Assembly (NCBI RefSeq): GCF_002940205.1
Contig: NZ_MDSK01000004.1
Coordinates: 1 to 64,000, forward strand
Direction of reading: 5' to 3'
Source: Xanthomonas arboricola pv. guizotiae
GTDB lineage: Bacteria > Pseudomonadota > Gammaproteobacteria > Xanthomonadales > Xanthomonadaceae
Length of the DNA stretch: 64,000 bases
Positions 42,012 through 50,738 of this stretch are shown here, piece by piece; position 1 is the stretch's first letter, and every line of letters begins with the position of its first letter. A model generated the notes under the pieces. That model saw only the letters and a list, made by a program, of their open reading frames with translations. It made no database searches and was not told where the DNA came from. The position numbers were made by a program, and so were the translations under genes.

Positions 42012-42553
42012 TGCAGGTCTCCCCTCAGGTGTTCAGGCGATGGTCGCGCCAGGCGGCGTGCATACAGCGACAACACGCCGCAGGCCACGCCCCAACCGAT
42101 GCCGACCGCGACCGCCGCATGCAGCTGCGGCGGCTGGAAGTGCACCGCCTGCCAGCTGCGTTGCGCCAACCAGTACGAAAACGGCCCGAAGATCGCGCCC
42201 AGCAGCACCGCCAGCCACGGCCGCTGCATCACCGACGCCAGCGAATGATTGAGCGTGAGCGCAAAGCCCAGCCACAACGCCAGGATCCAGGCCGGCGCCA
42301 GCAGGGTGCCCGGCCACGGTGCGGCATAACGCACCCAGCCTGCGGCGGCCAGCGTGGTGTCCAGCAGCAAGCCCAGCGACAGCGCGGCGACCAGCAATTG
42401 CAGATCGCCCGGCGCACGCCGCGACGGCCACAGCTGATACAGCGCGAACAGCGCCAGCACCAGCAAGGTGGGCCAGATACGCGCCTGCGCGGCCGCGCTG
42501 ACGGCCACCAGCCACAGCACCTGCAGGCCCAGATAGTTGCCGAGCTGCTTCAT
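42008..42553 (-). CDS. DUF2878 membrane protein
   Basis: The 181-residue, very hydrophobic protein has five or six membrane helices and a charged C-terminal tail (R-R-L-A-R-P-S-P-E-H-L). It fits DUF2878, a family of unknown function seen mostly in such lipid-modification clusters. Both ends overlap neighbours by four bases (ATGA with the Cfa gene and with DUF1295), so it is translated as part of the operon. No catalytic motif can be identified. Confidence 0.8.
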   Translation of the reverse strand: MKQLGNYLGLQVLWLVAVSAAAQARIWPTLLVLALFALYQLWPSRRAPGDLQLLVAALSLGLLLDTTLAAAGWVRYAAPWPGTLLAPAWILALWLGFALTLNHSLASVMQRPWLAVLLGAIFGPFSYWLAQRSWQAVHFQPPQLHAAVAVGIGWGVACGVLSLYARRLARPSPEHLRGDLQ

Positions 42554-43845
42554 GCGTCAACGGCAAGGCCGGGCACGAACTGCGGCGGGCGTGCGCCCGG
42601 CTTGCTCAGCCATAGATGCACATCGCCGATCGAGCGTTCCAGGAAACCGGCTTCGCAATAGGCCAGATAGAACTCCCACATGCGGATGAAGCGCTCGTCG
42701 TAGCCGAGCGCGCGCACCTGCGGCAGCTGCGCCATGAAGCGCTGCCGCCAGGCGCGCAGCGTCAACGCATAGCTCGGCCCGATGTCTTCCAGGTTGAACA
42801 GGCGCAGGTCGCTGGCGCGTGCGATCGCGCCGGTCATCGCCGCCACCGACGGAATGAAGCTGCCGGGGAAGATGTGCCGCTTGATGAAGTCCACCGAGCG
42901 CAGGGCCTGCGCGTAGCGATGGTCCTCGATGGTGATGGCCTGGATCAGCGCCTCGCCATCGTCGGCCAGCAGGCTGCCGACCTTGGCGAAATAGGTGTCC
43001 AGATACTGATGGCCGATCGCCTCGATCATCTCGATCGACACCACCCGGTCGTAGCGCCCGTCCAGATCGCGATAGTCGCGCAGCAACACGCTGACCCGGT
43101 CGCTCAGGCCGGCCGCGGCGATGCGCTGGGTGGCCAGTTCGAACTGCTCGCGCGAGATGGTGGTGGTGGTGACGCGGCAGCCATGTTCGCGTGCGGCGTG
43201 CAGCGCAAAGCCGCCCCAGCCGGTGCCGATTTCCACCACGTGGTGTCGCGGGCCGAGCCGCAGCTTCTGGCAGATGCGTTCGAGCTTGCGCGTGGCTGCG
43301 CGCTCCAGTGCGGCCTCGCCTTGGGCTTCTTCGCCCTCGACGAAGATCGCCGAGGAATACATCAGGTTCTCGTCGAGGAACAGGCGGAACAACGGGTTGC
43401 CCAGATCGTAGTGCGCGGCGATGTTGCGCCGGCTGCCGCTGCGGGTATTGCGCGCGAACGCATGCAGGCTGCGCATTGCCCAGCCGCCCAGCCGCGCGGT
43501 GCCGGTCTCCATCGCATCCAGGCGCTCGCGATTGCGCAGCAGCAGGCGCATCAATGCGACCAGATCGTCGCATTGCCATTGCCCGTCCATGTACGACTCG
43601 CCGGCACCGACGCTGCCATTGAGCGCGGCCTGGCGATAGAAGCCGGGGTCGATGACGCGCAACTGCATCTGCAGCGCATCCGCACCACTGGCGTTGCCGA
43701 GGGTGGTGACGCCATCGGCTTCGTGCAGCTGCAACTGTCCATCGCGCAGCTCGCCGAGCGTGGCCAGCAGGCGCTTGCGCAACAGGCGGTCCGTCCAGGA
43801 GGCCGCGCGCGGCGCAGCGGTGTCGGGCAGGGACGTTGCGTTCAT
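42550..43845 (-). CDS. Cyclopropane-fatty-acyl-phospholipid synthase-like methyltransferase
   Basis: The 431-residue protein has a full Cfa layout: an N-terminal lipid-binding domain (about 1-120), then A-A-H-Y-D-L-G-N-P-L-F and L-M-Y-S-S-A-I-F, the SAM-binding V-E-I-G-T-G-W-G-G-F, E-M-I-E-A-I-G-H, and a late cysteine in Y-L-A-Y-C-E-A-G-F that matches the conserved active-site Cys of Cfa. It adds a methylene or methyl group from SAM to unsaturated phospholipid acyl chains. The ATG at 43845 overlaps the DUF1365 stop. It is the likely counterpart of mycobacterial UfaA1 in this cluster. Confidence 0.9.
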   Translation of the reverse strand: MNATSLPDTAAPRAASWTDRLLRKRLLATLGELRDGQLQLHEADGVTTLGNASGADALQMQLRVIDPGFYRQAALNGSVGAGESYMDGQWQCDDLVALMRLLLRNRERLDAMETGTARLGGWAMRSLHAFARNTRSGSRRNIAAHYDLGNPLFRLFLDENLMYSSAIFVEGEEAQGEAALERAATRKLERICQKLRLGPRHHVVEIGTGWGGFALHAAREHGCRVTTTTISREQFELATQRIAAAGLSDRVSVLLRDYRDLDGRYDRVVSIEMIEAIGHQYLDTYFAKVGSLLADDGEALIQAITIEDHRYAQALRSVDFIKRHIFPGSFIPSVAAMTGAIARASDLRLFNLEDIGPSYALTLRAWRQRFMAQLPQVRALGYDERFIRMWEFYLAYCEAGFLERSIGDVHLWLSKPGARPPQFVPGLAVDA

Positions 43846-44747
43846 CGGGGTTCTCGCACAGGCGGATGAGGGTGATCGTGGACCGGGTTGCCGCGCAGCC
43901 ACAGGCGCAGGGCCTGCCAGTGGATGGCCAGCACCACCTGCACGGTCATCAGGGGGTAGGCCAGCAGCGTGCGTGCCAGGGTGCATGCGTTGAGCGGATG
44001 GCGTTGCAGGACCAGGGTGGCATCGAAGCGGCGCGTGCCGCGCGCGCTGCCTGCGCCATCGGCGTCAGGATGGGCGGCCGGCGTGTCGCCGCCGGGTGCA
44101 TCCAGCACCTGCATGTGCACGCGCAATTGCGCATCCGGCACACTGAAACGCCAGTCGTACTGATGCTGCATGCCCATGAAGGGCGAGACATGGAAGCGCT
44201 TGTCGAAGCGCCAGGCATGCACGTCGCGATGCGTGCGCGCCTGTGCGACCGGCAGCACGTAGGTGTGACGCTGCTGCCAGGGCGTATTGGTGATTTCCGC
44301 AACGATCCAGCGCAGGCCACCGTGGCGATCGAAGCAGTAGTAGAAGCTGACCGGATTGAACACATGGCCGAAGTAGCGCAGATGCGTGAGCAGGCGGATC
44401 GCGCCATCGGGGCGCTCGCCGGTCTGGGTCTGCACGCAATCGCGCACGGCCTGGTCCAGCGGAAGCTGCGGGTCGCCGAGATAATCGCGGCGCCGGAACT
44501 GCGCCAGGTTGGCGCGCCCCACCGACCACAGCCAACGCCGCGCAAACACCGTATCGAGTTCGGACAGATCCAGGTACATCAGGAACAGCCGGTAGCGGAA
44601 CGCCAGCGCCCTGGGCGCGAACCGACGGTGCCGCACCCAGCCGGTGTAGATCGCGCTGCGCAGTGTGCCGGCCACGCTGCCGGTACCGCTGTCCTCGCCC
44701 GGAGGCAGCGGTACCGCATCGGGGCTGGCTTCGCGCAGCAGCTGCAT
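43842..44747 (-). CDS. DUF1365 protein
   Basis: The 301-residue soluble protein has the DUF1365 landmarks G-W-V-R-H-R-R-F near 36, F-N-P-V-S-F-Y-Y-C near 130, N-T-P-W, and a C-terminal hydrophobic helix with L-A-I-H-W-Q-A-L-R-L-W. The family regularly accompanies Cfa-like and FAD-dependent genes, but its reaction is unknown. The ATG at 44747 overlaps the upstream stop by one base (TGATG); a GTG six bases earlier is possible. It is an obligate-looking member of the operon. Confidence 0.87.
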   Translation of the reverse strand: MQLLREASPDAVPLPPGEDSGTGSVAGTLRSAIYTGWVRHRRFAPRALAFRYRLFLMYLDLSELDTVFARRWLWSVGRANLAQFRRRDYLGDPQLPLDQAVRDCVQTQTGERPDGAIRLLTHLRYFGHVFNPVSFYYCFDRHGGLRWIVAEITNTPWQQRHTYVLPVAQARTHRDVHAWRFDKRFHVSPFMGMQHQYDWRFSVPDAQLRVHMQVLDAPGGDTPAAHPDADGAGSARGTRRFDATLVLQRHPLNACTLARTLLAYPLMTVQVVLAIHWQALRLWLRGNPVHDHPHPPVREPR

Positions 44748-45997
44748 CACCACTCCACTCCCAGGCCACGGGCCACGTCCACGCCGCTGCGCAGGCCGTC
44801 CTCATGGAAGCCGAAGCCCCATGCCGCGCCGGCAAACCAGGTGTGCTGCAGGCCCTGGATTTCGGCCTTGCGCGTCTGCGCGGCGAGCGCGGCGGCGTTC
44901 TGCACCGGGTGGCGGTAGCGCATGCGCCGCAGCACCTTGTCCGGGGCGATGTCGTGGTCGCGGTTGAGGCTGACGATGAACGGCTGCGGCGCATCGATCG
45001 ACTGCAGGGCATTCATCCAGTAACTCACCGTGCACGGCGCCTGCGGGTCGGCCGGCACATGCGCATTCCACGCCGCCCAGGCGCGGCGGTCGCGCGGCAG
45101 CACGCTGGCGTCGGTGTGCAGGACGGTGTCGTTGTCCTGGTAGGTGATGCCGCCCAGGACCTGCTGCTCGGCCGCTGTGGCGTCGCTGAGCAAGGCCAGC
45201 GCATCGTCGGCATGGCAGGCCAGCACCACGTTGTCGAAGTGCTCCTCGCCACGCAGGGAACTGAGCACCACACCGTTGGGCGCGCGCCGGATCGCATGCA
45301 CCGGCGTGGACAGACGCTCGAGCACCTGCCAGCGCCGACGCAGCGCGCGCACGTAGTTGCTGGACCCGCCGCGCACCACCTGCCATTGCGGACGCCCGCT
45401 GAGCTGCAGCATGTGGTGATTGGCCATGAAGCCGATCAGCTGGCCCATCGGGAATTGGAGGATGCGTTGCGAGGGCGATGACCACAACGCCGAGGCCATC
45501 GGCACCAGATGCTGGTCGCGAAACGCGGCCGAATAGCCATGCCGCTGCAGATACGCGCCCAGCGTGCTGAAGCGCTCCTCGCTGTGCAGCACCGCCGGTG
45601 CCTGCCGGTAGAAACGGCGCAGGTCGGCCAGCATGCCCCAGAAGCGCGGGCTGAGCAGGTTGCTGCGCTGGCAGAACAGCCCACCCAGGCTGCCGGCGTT
45701 GTATTCCAGCCCGCTGCGCGCGTCGTGCACCGAGAAGCTCATCGTGGTCGGCTGCGCGGCCACGTCCAGCTCGGCGAACATGCGCGTGAGCAGCGGATAG
45801 TGCTGCGGGTTGAACACGATGAAGCCGCTGTCCACCGCATAGCGCTGGCCGTCCAGCTGGATGTCGTGCGTATGCGTATGCCCGCCCAGATAATCGGCGG
45901 CCTCGAACAAGGTGACCTCGTAGCGGCGCGACAACAGCCACGCTGCGCCCAGGCCGGCGATTCCACTGCCGACCACGGCAATCCTGCCCCCGCTCAT
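44747..45997 (-). CDS. NAD(P)/FAD-dependent amine-oxidase-like protein
   Basis: The 416-residue flavoprotein begins with the dinucleotide-binding turn [12 protein letters not shown] and a following acidic residue in L-F-E-A. It contains [14 protein letters not shown] and the C-terminal [14 protein letters not shown] family motif. It resembles Rv0449c-type proteins and may act as an acyl-chain desaturase, isomerase or reductase working with the methyltransferase. The start at 45997 overlaps the desaturase stop (ATGA). The cofactor is inferred from the motif. Confidence 0.88.
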   Translation of the reverse strand: MSGGRIAVVGSGIAGLGAAWLLSRRYEVTLFEAADYLGGHTHTHDIQLDGQRYAVDSGFIVFNPQHYPLLTRMFAELDVAAQPTTMSFSVHDARSGLEYNAGSLGGLFCQRSNLLSPRFWGMLADLRRFYRQAPAVLHSEERFSTLGAYLQRHGYSAAFRDQHLVPMASALWSSPSQRILQFPMGQLIGFMANHHMLQLSGRPQWQVVRGGSSNYVRALRRRWQVLERLSTPVHAIRRAPNGVVLSSLRGEEHFDNVVLACHADDALALLSDATAAEQQVLGGITYQDNDTVLHTDASVLPRDRRAWAAWNAHVPADPQAPCTVSYWMNALQSIDAPQPFIVSLNRDHDIAPDKVLRRMRYRHPVQNAAALAAQTRKAEIQGLQHTWFAGAAWGFGFHEDGLRSGVDVARGLGVEW

Positions 45998-46989
45998 CGG
46001 CTCACCCGCTCGGCACGTTGGGTGAGCGATTTCGGCATCGGCTTGAGGTCCCACACCAGGCCCACCCACGACATCGCGGTGAGCCCGTACCAGGTGACGT
46101 CGTACTCCCACCAGCGCAGGCCCTGGCGCGCGGAGCCGGGAAAGAAGTGGTGGTTGTTGTGCCAGCCTTCGCCGAAGGTGAGCAGTGCCAGCAGCCAGTT
46201 GTTGCGGCTGTCGTCGCGGGTGTCGAAGCGCCGGCTGCCGAAGCGGTGCGCCAGCGAATTGATGGTGAAGGTGGCATGGAACAAGGCCACGGTGGAGATC
46301 ACAAAGCCCCACACCAGCAGCTGCGCACCGTTGGTCTTCAACGCGGGCGCGGCAACCGCCAGCCAGTCGCCGAGCAGGTACAGCCCGATCGCCAGCAGCA
46401 CCGGCATCACGATGTCGAAGCGGTCCAGGAAGCGCAGCTCGGCAAAGCGACGCAGGTCGGGGATGACCTCCCAATCGGTACGGAAGTTGCGCGGGGTCAG
46501 GAACCAGCCGGTGTGGCTCCACCAGAAGCCGTGCTGCGCCGGCGAATGCGGATCGCGGCCGGTGTCGGTATGGCGGTGATGGTTGCGATGATGCGCGGCC
46601 CACCACAGCGGCCCGCGCTGCACGCAGGTGGCGCCGATGGCCGCGAACAGGAACTGCAGCACGCGCGAGGTCTTGAACGCGCGGTGCGAGAAGTAGCGGT
46701 GATAGAACCCGGTCAGCGCGAACATGCGTAGCGCGTACAAGGCCACCGCCATGCCGACCGCAAACCAGGATGCCCCGACCCAGAACACCGCCAGGCAGGC
46801 CAGGTGCAGCGCGATGAAGGGCAGCGCACGCAGCCAGTCGATGCGGTCTGCGCGTGCGTCGTCCAGCGGCTCGTCGGTTTGCGAATCCACCCAGCGACGC
46901 AGGCTGCCGGTGCGTGCCGCGAGCCAGCCGCGACGGCGGGTGTCGGCAGGCGGCGGCGCGGCATGTGGGTCAAAGCCAGTACTCGGCAC
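45994..46989 (-). CDS. Membrane fatty-acid (acyl-CoA type) desaturase
   Basis: The 331-residue di-iron membrane enzyme has three histidine boxes, H-R-Y-F-S-H at 97-102, H-R-N-H-H at 134-138 and H-N-N-H-H at 277-281, with about four membrane helices between them. This fits delta-9-type acyl-CoA or acyl-lipid desaturases. It would supply the double bonds that the Cfa-like enzymes then modify. The start is a GTG at 46989 with GGAGAA eight to ten bases upstream. The 184 bases between it and the hairpin after the anti-sigma gene should hold the operon promoter. Confidence 0.9.
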   Translation of the reverse strand: MPSTGFDPHAAPPPADTRRRGWLAARTGSLRRWVDSQTDEPLDDARADRIDWLRALPFIALHLACLAVFWVGASWFAVGMAVALYALRMFALTGFYHRYFSHRAFKTSRVLQFLFAAIGATCVQRGPLWWAAHHRNHHRHTDTGRDPHSPAQHGFWWSHTGWFLTPRNFRTDWEVIPDLRRFAELRFLDRFDIVMPVLLAIGLYLLGDWLAVAAPALKTNGAQLLVWGFVISTVALFHATFTINSLAHRFGSRRFDTRDDSRNNWLLALLTFGEGWHNNHHFFPGSARQGLRWWEYDVTWYGLTAMSWVGLVWDLKPMPKSLTQRAERVSR

Positions 46990-47173
46990 GCGTGGTTCTC
47001 CGTGTGTAGTCGTGACACTTTACGGACGCAGCCGGCAAACAGATGCACCAGCGCGTTCGATCGTCGCATGCGTGCCTGCGCCTGGCGTGCCGGTGCGAAC
47101 GAATCGCGCAATTGCGCACACATTCAGCGGCGCACGCCAGGGTCGAGGCGGATGAGGCTGTTGCCTGGAAGCC

Positions 47174-47200
47174 GCCGCCTGCGACGTGGTCGCAGGCGGC
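47174..47200 (-). terminator. Hairpin after the anti-sigma gene
   Basis: A perfect 12-bp stem (GCCGCCTGCGAC, loop GTG, GTCGCAGGCGGC) starts 16 bases past the anti-sigma stop. The T-run is poor. It separates the sigma/anti-sigma transcript from the desaturase operon. Confidence 0.65.
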
Positions 47201-47215
47201 GTCAGGCGCGCCGGA

Positions 47216-48058
47216 TCAGGGTGCCATTGCCAGTGTGCTGATGCCGCCCTTGGCCACCACGGTCCCGGTGGCAATGCCGCCCGGTGCACCGCCTGGTGGC
47301 TCCAGCGTGACGGCCAGAATGGCCTCGTTGCTGAGCATGGGCATCAGCTGATCGGGAATCTGCGCGCGGCGTGCACGCTGGTCGTCGAAGGTCCCCATCG
47401 AATGCGCCTTGCCGTCCGGGGTGATCAGCCACAGCTCGGGCACCTTGTCGGCGGTGGCGGTGCGATCCAGCGGCGTCACCGTGATGGTGTGCTTGTCGGC
47501 ATCCATCAAGGCGACATAGCCCGGGCGGCCGTCTTCGGTGGCCAGCGTGGAGGTCATCGCGAGACCGGTCGCAGGCGCGGTGGTGGCCGCAGGCGGGGTG
47601 ACCGGTGTCTGTACCACCGTGTCGGTGCCCGGTGGCGGCTGCACCGCTGCCGGCGGCGTGCGCAGGTTCAACAGCGCCAGCACGCACACAGCGGCAGTGG
47701 CCAGGCCTGCGGCGCTTGTCCAGCGCCAGAACCGCACGCTGTTCCACACCGCTGGCTTGGGCGTGCCTGACGGTGGCGTTGCCGATGGCGCGGAGGCCAC
47801 CGCATGCAACGGCGTGTCGAAGCCCAGCGTCTGGCGGATGCGTGCCCAGACCTGCCCGGGCGGCGTCACCGCGGCGATCTCGTCCAGCAACGGCGCCAGA
47901 TGGTCCTGCCACTGCGTCACCGCCTGGGCGAACTGGCCGTCGGTGGCGACGCGTTGTTCGGCAGCCAGGCGCTGGTCGGCACTGAGCAGGCCCAGCACGT
48001 ATTCGCCGGCCAGCACGTCGCGCGGCGGTTCCTGGTCGATGGGAAGGGGCGTGCTCAT
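47216..48058 (-). CDS. RskA-type membrane anti-sigma factor
   Basis: The 280-residue protein has a cytoplasmic N-terminal helical domain (about 10-75, with L-A-G-E-Y-V-L-G-L-L), one membrane helix (about 102-124) and a periplasmic RskA domain (about 175-280, with Y-V-A-L-M-D and P-E-L-W-L-I-T-P-D-G-K). The N-terminal domain lacks a zinc-binding H-x3-C-x2-C, so it is not a ChrR-type sensor. Its ATG overlaps the sigma stop (ATGA). It probably holds the sigma factor until regulated proteolysis at the membrane releases it. Confidence 0.88.
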   Translation of the reverse strand: MSTPLPIDQEPPRDVLAGEYVLGLLSADQRLAAEQRVATDGQFAQAVTQWQDHLAPLLDEIAAVTPPGQVWARIRQTLGFDTPLHAVASAPSATPPSGTPKPAVWNSVRFWRWTSAAGLATAAVCVLALLNLRTPPAAVQPPPGTDTVVQTPVTPPAATTAPATGLAMTSTLATEDGRPGYVALMDADKHTITVTPLDRTATADKVPELWLITPDGKAHSMGTFDDQRARRAQIPDQLMPMLSNEAILAVTLEPPGGAPGGIATGTVVAKGGISTLAMAP

Positions 48059-48618
48059 CGTTCCAGACATGCCTTGAGTTTGGCCAGGCCGCGGCGGATC
48101 CAGCTTTTGACCGTGCCGATCGGTGTGTCGGTGCGCGCGGCGAGTTCTTCGTAGGTAATGCCATCGAAGAACGCGGTGCGGATCAATTCGCTGCGCGGCG
48201 GCTCCAGCTCGGCCAGGCAATGGTCGATGCGGCGACGCGTGCTGGCGCGCTCGGTGCGCTCCAGCGGCGAGGCATCGCCGGCGCGCAGTTCGCCGGCATC
48301 GTCCAGCGCCACGTTGCGGCGTTGCGGCGCATTGGCGCGCAGATGGTCGATGGCCTTGTTGCGCGCGATCATCGCCAGCCAGGTGAGCCCGCGCGCACGG
48401 GCGGGATCGAACTGCCCGGCCTTGTGCCAGATCAGCGTGAACACGTCCTGCAGCACCTCTTCGGCTTCGGCGCGTTGCGGGATCATGCGTAGGCAGACTC
48501 CGAACAGTTTCGGCGAGGTCTGCCGGTACAGCGCTTCGAAGGCATGCCGGTCGCCGCCCGCGGTTGCGGTCAGCAGTCGTCCGGTTTCATCGTCGTCGTG
48601 GCCAGGGATGGCACTCAT
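48055..48618 (-). CDS. ECF sigma factor (SigK-like) upstream of the lipid-modification operon
   Basis: The 187-residue group 4 sigma factor has region 2 (about 25-95: A-F-E-A-L-Y-R-Q-T-S, E-V-L-Q-D-V-F-T-L-I-W, T-W-L-A-M-I-A-R-N-K-A-I-D) and region 4 (about 125-185: I-T-Y-E-E-L-A-A-R-T-D-T-P-I-G-T-V-K-S-W-I-R-R-G). Pairing with an RskA-type anti-sigma and location ahead of the Cfa cluster point to the SigK-type group. It likely controls its own operon and the desaturase operon, but I could not identify a shared promoter motif by eye. Confidence 0.9.
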   Translation of the reverse strand: MSAIPGHDDDETGRLLTATAGGDRHAFEALYRQTSPKLFGVCLRMIPQRAEAEEVLQDVFTLIWHKAGQFDPARARGLTWLAMIARNKAIDHLRANAPQRRNVALDDAGELRAGDASPLERTERASTRRRIDHCLAELEPPRSELIRTAFFDGITYEELAARTDTPIGTVKSWIRRGLAKLKACLER

Positions 48619-48676
48619 GCGGTCGGGCGTTTTCTGAGGTGGGGGCGATGCTACCGGACTGTGCTGACGCTGTCCT

Positions 48677-49045
48677 TCACTTGCGCTGGAACCACAGCAG
48701 CACGGCCGCGAGCAGCAGCAGGATCTCGACGCCCGCCAATGCCACCGTGGGTGTGGAGACCGGCCACAGGCGCGCCAGCGAGACGCTGCGGAACAGCACG
48801 ATCGGCACATAGAACGCGAGTGCCACCAGCAGGCCGGTACGCGGTTGACCGATCCAGGCGAAGTAGCCGAACAGGAACGCCATGCCCAGCTGCAGGCCGC
48901 CATAGATGACCAGGTATTCCGATTGCCCGGCCGGCGAGAGCTGGGTGTAACCCACGGCATTGGCGGTCTTGGCCGGCGAGAGCGTGCACCAGACCGCCAG
49001 GACGACGTAGAGCACTGCGTTGATCCAGAGATAGGCCTTGGCCAT
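48677..49045 (-). CDS. Small four-helix membrane protein
   Basis: The 122-residue protein has four predicted membrane helices (about 5-22, 45-65, 70-90, 100-118) and ends Q-R-K. The loop S-P-A-G-Q-S-E-Y-L-V-I-Y-G-G resembles DUF4345-like proteins. AGGAG lies 8-12 bases upstream of the ATG at 49045, which fixes the start within a longer shadow frame. It precedes the sigma gene by only 58 bases on the same strand, so read-through or co-regulation with the sigma operon is possible. The function is unknown. Confidence 0.75.
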   Translation of the reverse strand: MAKAYLWINAVLYVVLAVWCTLSPAKTANAVGYTQLSPAGQSEYLVIYGGLQLGMAFLFGYFAWIGQPRTGLLVALAFYVPIVLFRSVSLARLWPVSTPTVALAGVEILLLLAAVLLWFQRK

Positions 49046-49130
49046 GGCGATGCTCCTGCAGGGGAAAGGGCTGACCGGGCCGTTGTACGCAGCCGCGTGT
49101 GGTCGAACGTGAAGATGGCAGGTGTCTGGT

Positions 49131-49919
49131 TCACGGGGCGCTGCAGCTCTTGGCCAGCGGCTGCTCGCGCGCCTGGCGCAGTTCATCGGCGCCGACCGCA
49201 CGCGCAGCGGTGTCCGGAAAAACGATGCGTACGTGCGGATAGCGGCCGCGCGCGTCGCGCAGGTTGCCCACGCCACGGAACTGCAGCAGGCGCTTGTCGG
49301 CGATCGCATAACGCACTTCGAGCGAGGGCACAGCCGCGCCGTACCAGGCATCCAGGCTGAGGCGAAACCGGCGCTCGCCGCCGGTATCGCCGATGCGCTC
49401 GACACGGAACGCCAGCTGGCGCTGCAGGCTGGGCAGCACGAAATCCACGCGTTGCGGTGCGCTGGCGAGTGCCTCCCAGTTGCTGCGCAGGTAGGCATCG
49501 AAGCCGGCATCGATCACGCGCGGGCCGTCGTCGGCCGGCAATGGCGTGCGCTGCTCGGCCTTGCCGGGCTGTTGCTGGAACATCTCGCGCACGCCGTCGC
49601 GTTGCCGCACGCCCTGGCGATAGCCGTCGCGGCCGTCGATCAGGCTGAAGTTCGGCGAGCTGCCGCCGCCATCGATCGACTTGCGCGCAAACGGGCGCCC
49701 GTCCGGGCAGCGATACAGCACCACGCGTCCGCCATTGTCGAGCAGCCAGTGCGACTCGCGATAGCGCAACGCGCCGCTGTCGCCATCGAAGGCATCGCCA
49801 TCCACGCGGGTGACCGCAGCGGCACCCAGTGGCAGGCTGCCCAGCACCAGCGGCAACAACGGTGAAATCGGCCGGCAGACGCTGGCGAGCGCGGCAAGGG
49901 CGGCGGCGAGTGGACGCAT
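49131..49919 (-). CDS. Secreted hypothetical protein
   Basis: The 262-residue protein has a long signal peptide (hydrophobic about 5-35, ending G-A-A-A-V). The mature part contains C-P-D-G-R-P-F-A-R and a C-terminal region with V-R-Y-A-I-A-D-K-R-L-L-Q-F-R-G-V-G-N-L-R-D, probably a beta-sandwich. Two cysteines, near 71 and at the end, could pair. I cannot name the family. It is probably periplasmic. It lies 85 bases upstream of the small membrane protein gene on the same strand. Confidence 0.7.
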   Translation of the reverse strand: MRPLAAALAALASVCRPISPLLPLVLGSLPLGAAAVTRVDGDAFDGDSGALRYRESHWLLDNGGRVVLYRCPDGRPFARKSIDGGGSSPNFSLIDGRDGYRQGVRQRDGVREMFQQQPGKAEQRTPLPADDGPRVIDAGFDAYLRSNWEALASAPQRVDFVLPSLQRQLAFRVERIGDTGGERRFRLSLDAWYGAAVPSLEVRYAIADKRLLQFRGVGNLRDARGRYPHVRIVFPDTAARAVGADELRQAREQPLAKSCSAP

Positions 49920-50305
49920 CGGCGGATTCCTCGATGGGAGTGCCTACCAATACGAGCGCATCCGCAGCACGGATGCGCCGGACGCGTCAGGACGTTCCTG
50001 ACGGGACGTCGTAATTGGAGGCCAGCGCCGCTGGTTTGTGGGAGCTGGGCGCTGCCGAGGCCCAGAACGCGGGTGCGTGCGCGGCACCGCCGATGCCGCA
50101 CCGGTCGCGAGCGAGCAGTCAGGGCGACGGCGCAGCCTGGTGCGCAAGCCCAGCGGCGTACACGAAACCTGCCGGCTCAGGGTGCCGGCCGCAGGCACGC
50201 AAGCGTCGTGAGGGCACGCTTGGCGTGCAGACATCGTGGTGCATGTGGCACCGCCAATTCCGGGCGTAGCGTGCCTGGAACTTGCGCCATCGTCGGGCCA
50301 GCCAT
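49920..50305. other. Intergenic region with two adjacent hairpins
   Basis: In this 386-base gap, GCGCATCCG/CGGATGCGC form a stem at 49956-49978 and CGTCAGGA/TCCTGACG at 49985-50003, seven bases apart, both upstream of the secreted-protein gene. The remaining 300 bases are moderately GC-rich. One small plus-strand frame (50015-50269) has no ribosome site or family resemblance. No RNA gene is recognised. Confidence 0.5.
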
Positions 50306-50737
50306 TTAGCTGCCTGCGCGCAGCGCGATGCAGTCCACCGGGCAGGCCGGCAGGCACAGCTCGCAACCGGTGCACAGCGCGGCGATCACCGTATGCATGT
50401 GCTTGGCGCCGCCGACGATGGCATCCACCGGGCAGGCCTGGATGCATTTGGTGCAGCCGATGCAGTCGGCCTCCACGATCCAGGCCACCTGCGGCGGCGT
50501 GTGGCTGCCACGGCTGCGGTCGTACGGGCGTGCCGGACGCTGCAGCACGTGCGCCAACGCGCGTGCCCCGGCGTCGCCGCCGGGCGGGCAGTGATCGACA
50601 TCGGCCTGGCCGTTGGCCATGGCTTGCGCATACGGGCGACAGCCGTCATAGCCGCACTGGCCGCACTGGGTCTGCGGCAGCAGGCGGTCGAGGCGTTCGA
50701 CCAGATCGGGCGATGAGGCGGGCGTTGCGATGTGCAT
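50306..50737 (-). CDS. rnfB: RnfB-like iron-sulfur ferredoxin
   Basis: The 143-residue protein has a 4Fe-4S domain (C25, C28, C33, C50) like that of RnfB, then two ferredoxin-type C-x2-C-x2-C-x3-C clusters (C92-C102 and C122-C132). The N-terminal membrane anchor of true RnfB is absent, and no other rnf gene is in the window, so it is probably a soluble polyferredoxin rather than a subunit of a sodium-pumping complex. Its ATG is one base from the HAD gene stop, so the two are co-transcribed. Confidence 0.85.
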   Translation of the reverse strand: MHIATPASSPDLVERLDRLLPQTQCGQCGYDGCRPYAQAMANGQADVDHCPPGGDAGARALAHVLQRPARPYDRSRGSHTPPQVAWIVEADCIGCTKCIQACPVDAIVGGAKHMHTVIAALCTGCELCLPACPVDCIALRAGS

Positions 50738-50738
50738 G

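Noticed and set aside
50015-50269. 84-codon plus-strand frame in the gap before the rnfB-like gene
   Set aside because: No ribosome binding site, Cys/Arg/Ala-rich random composition and no recognisable domain.
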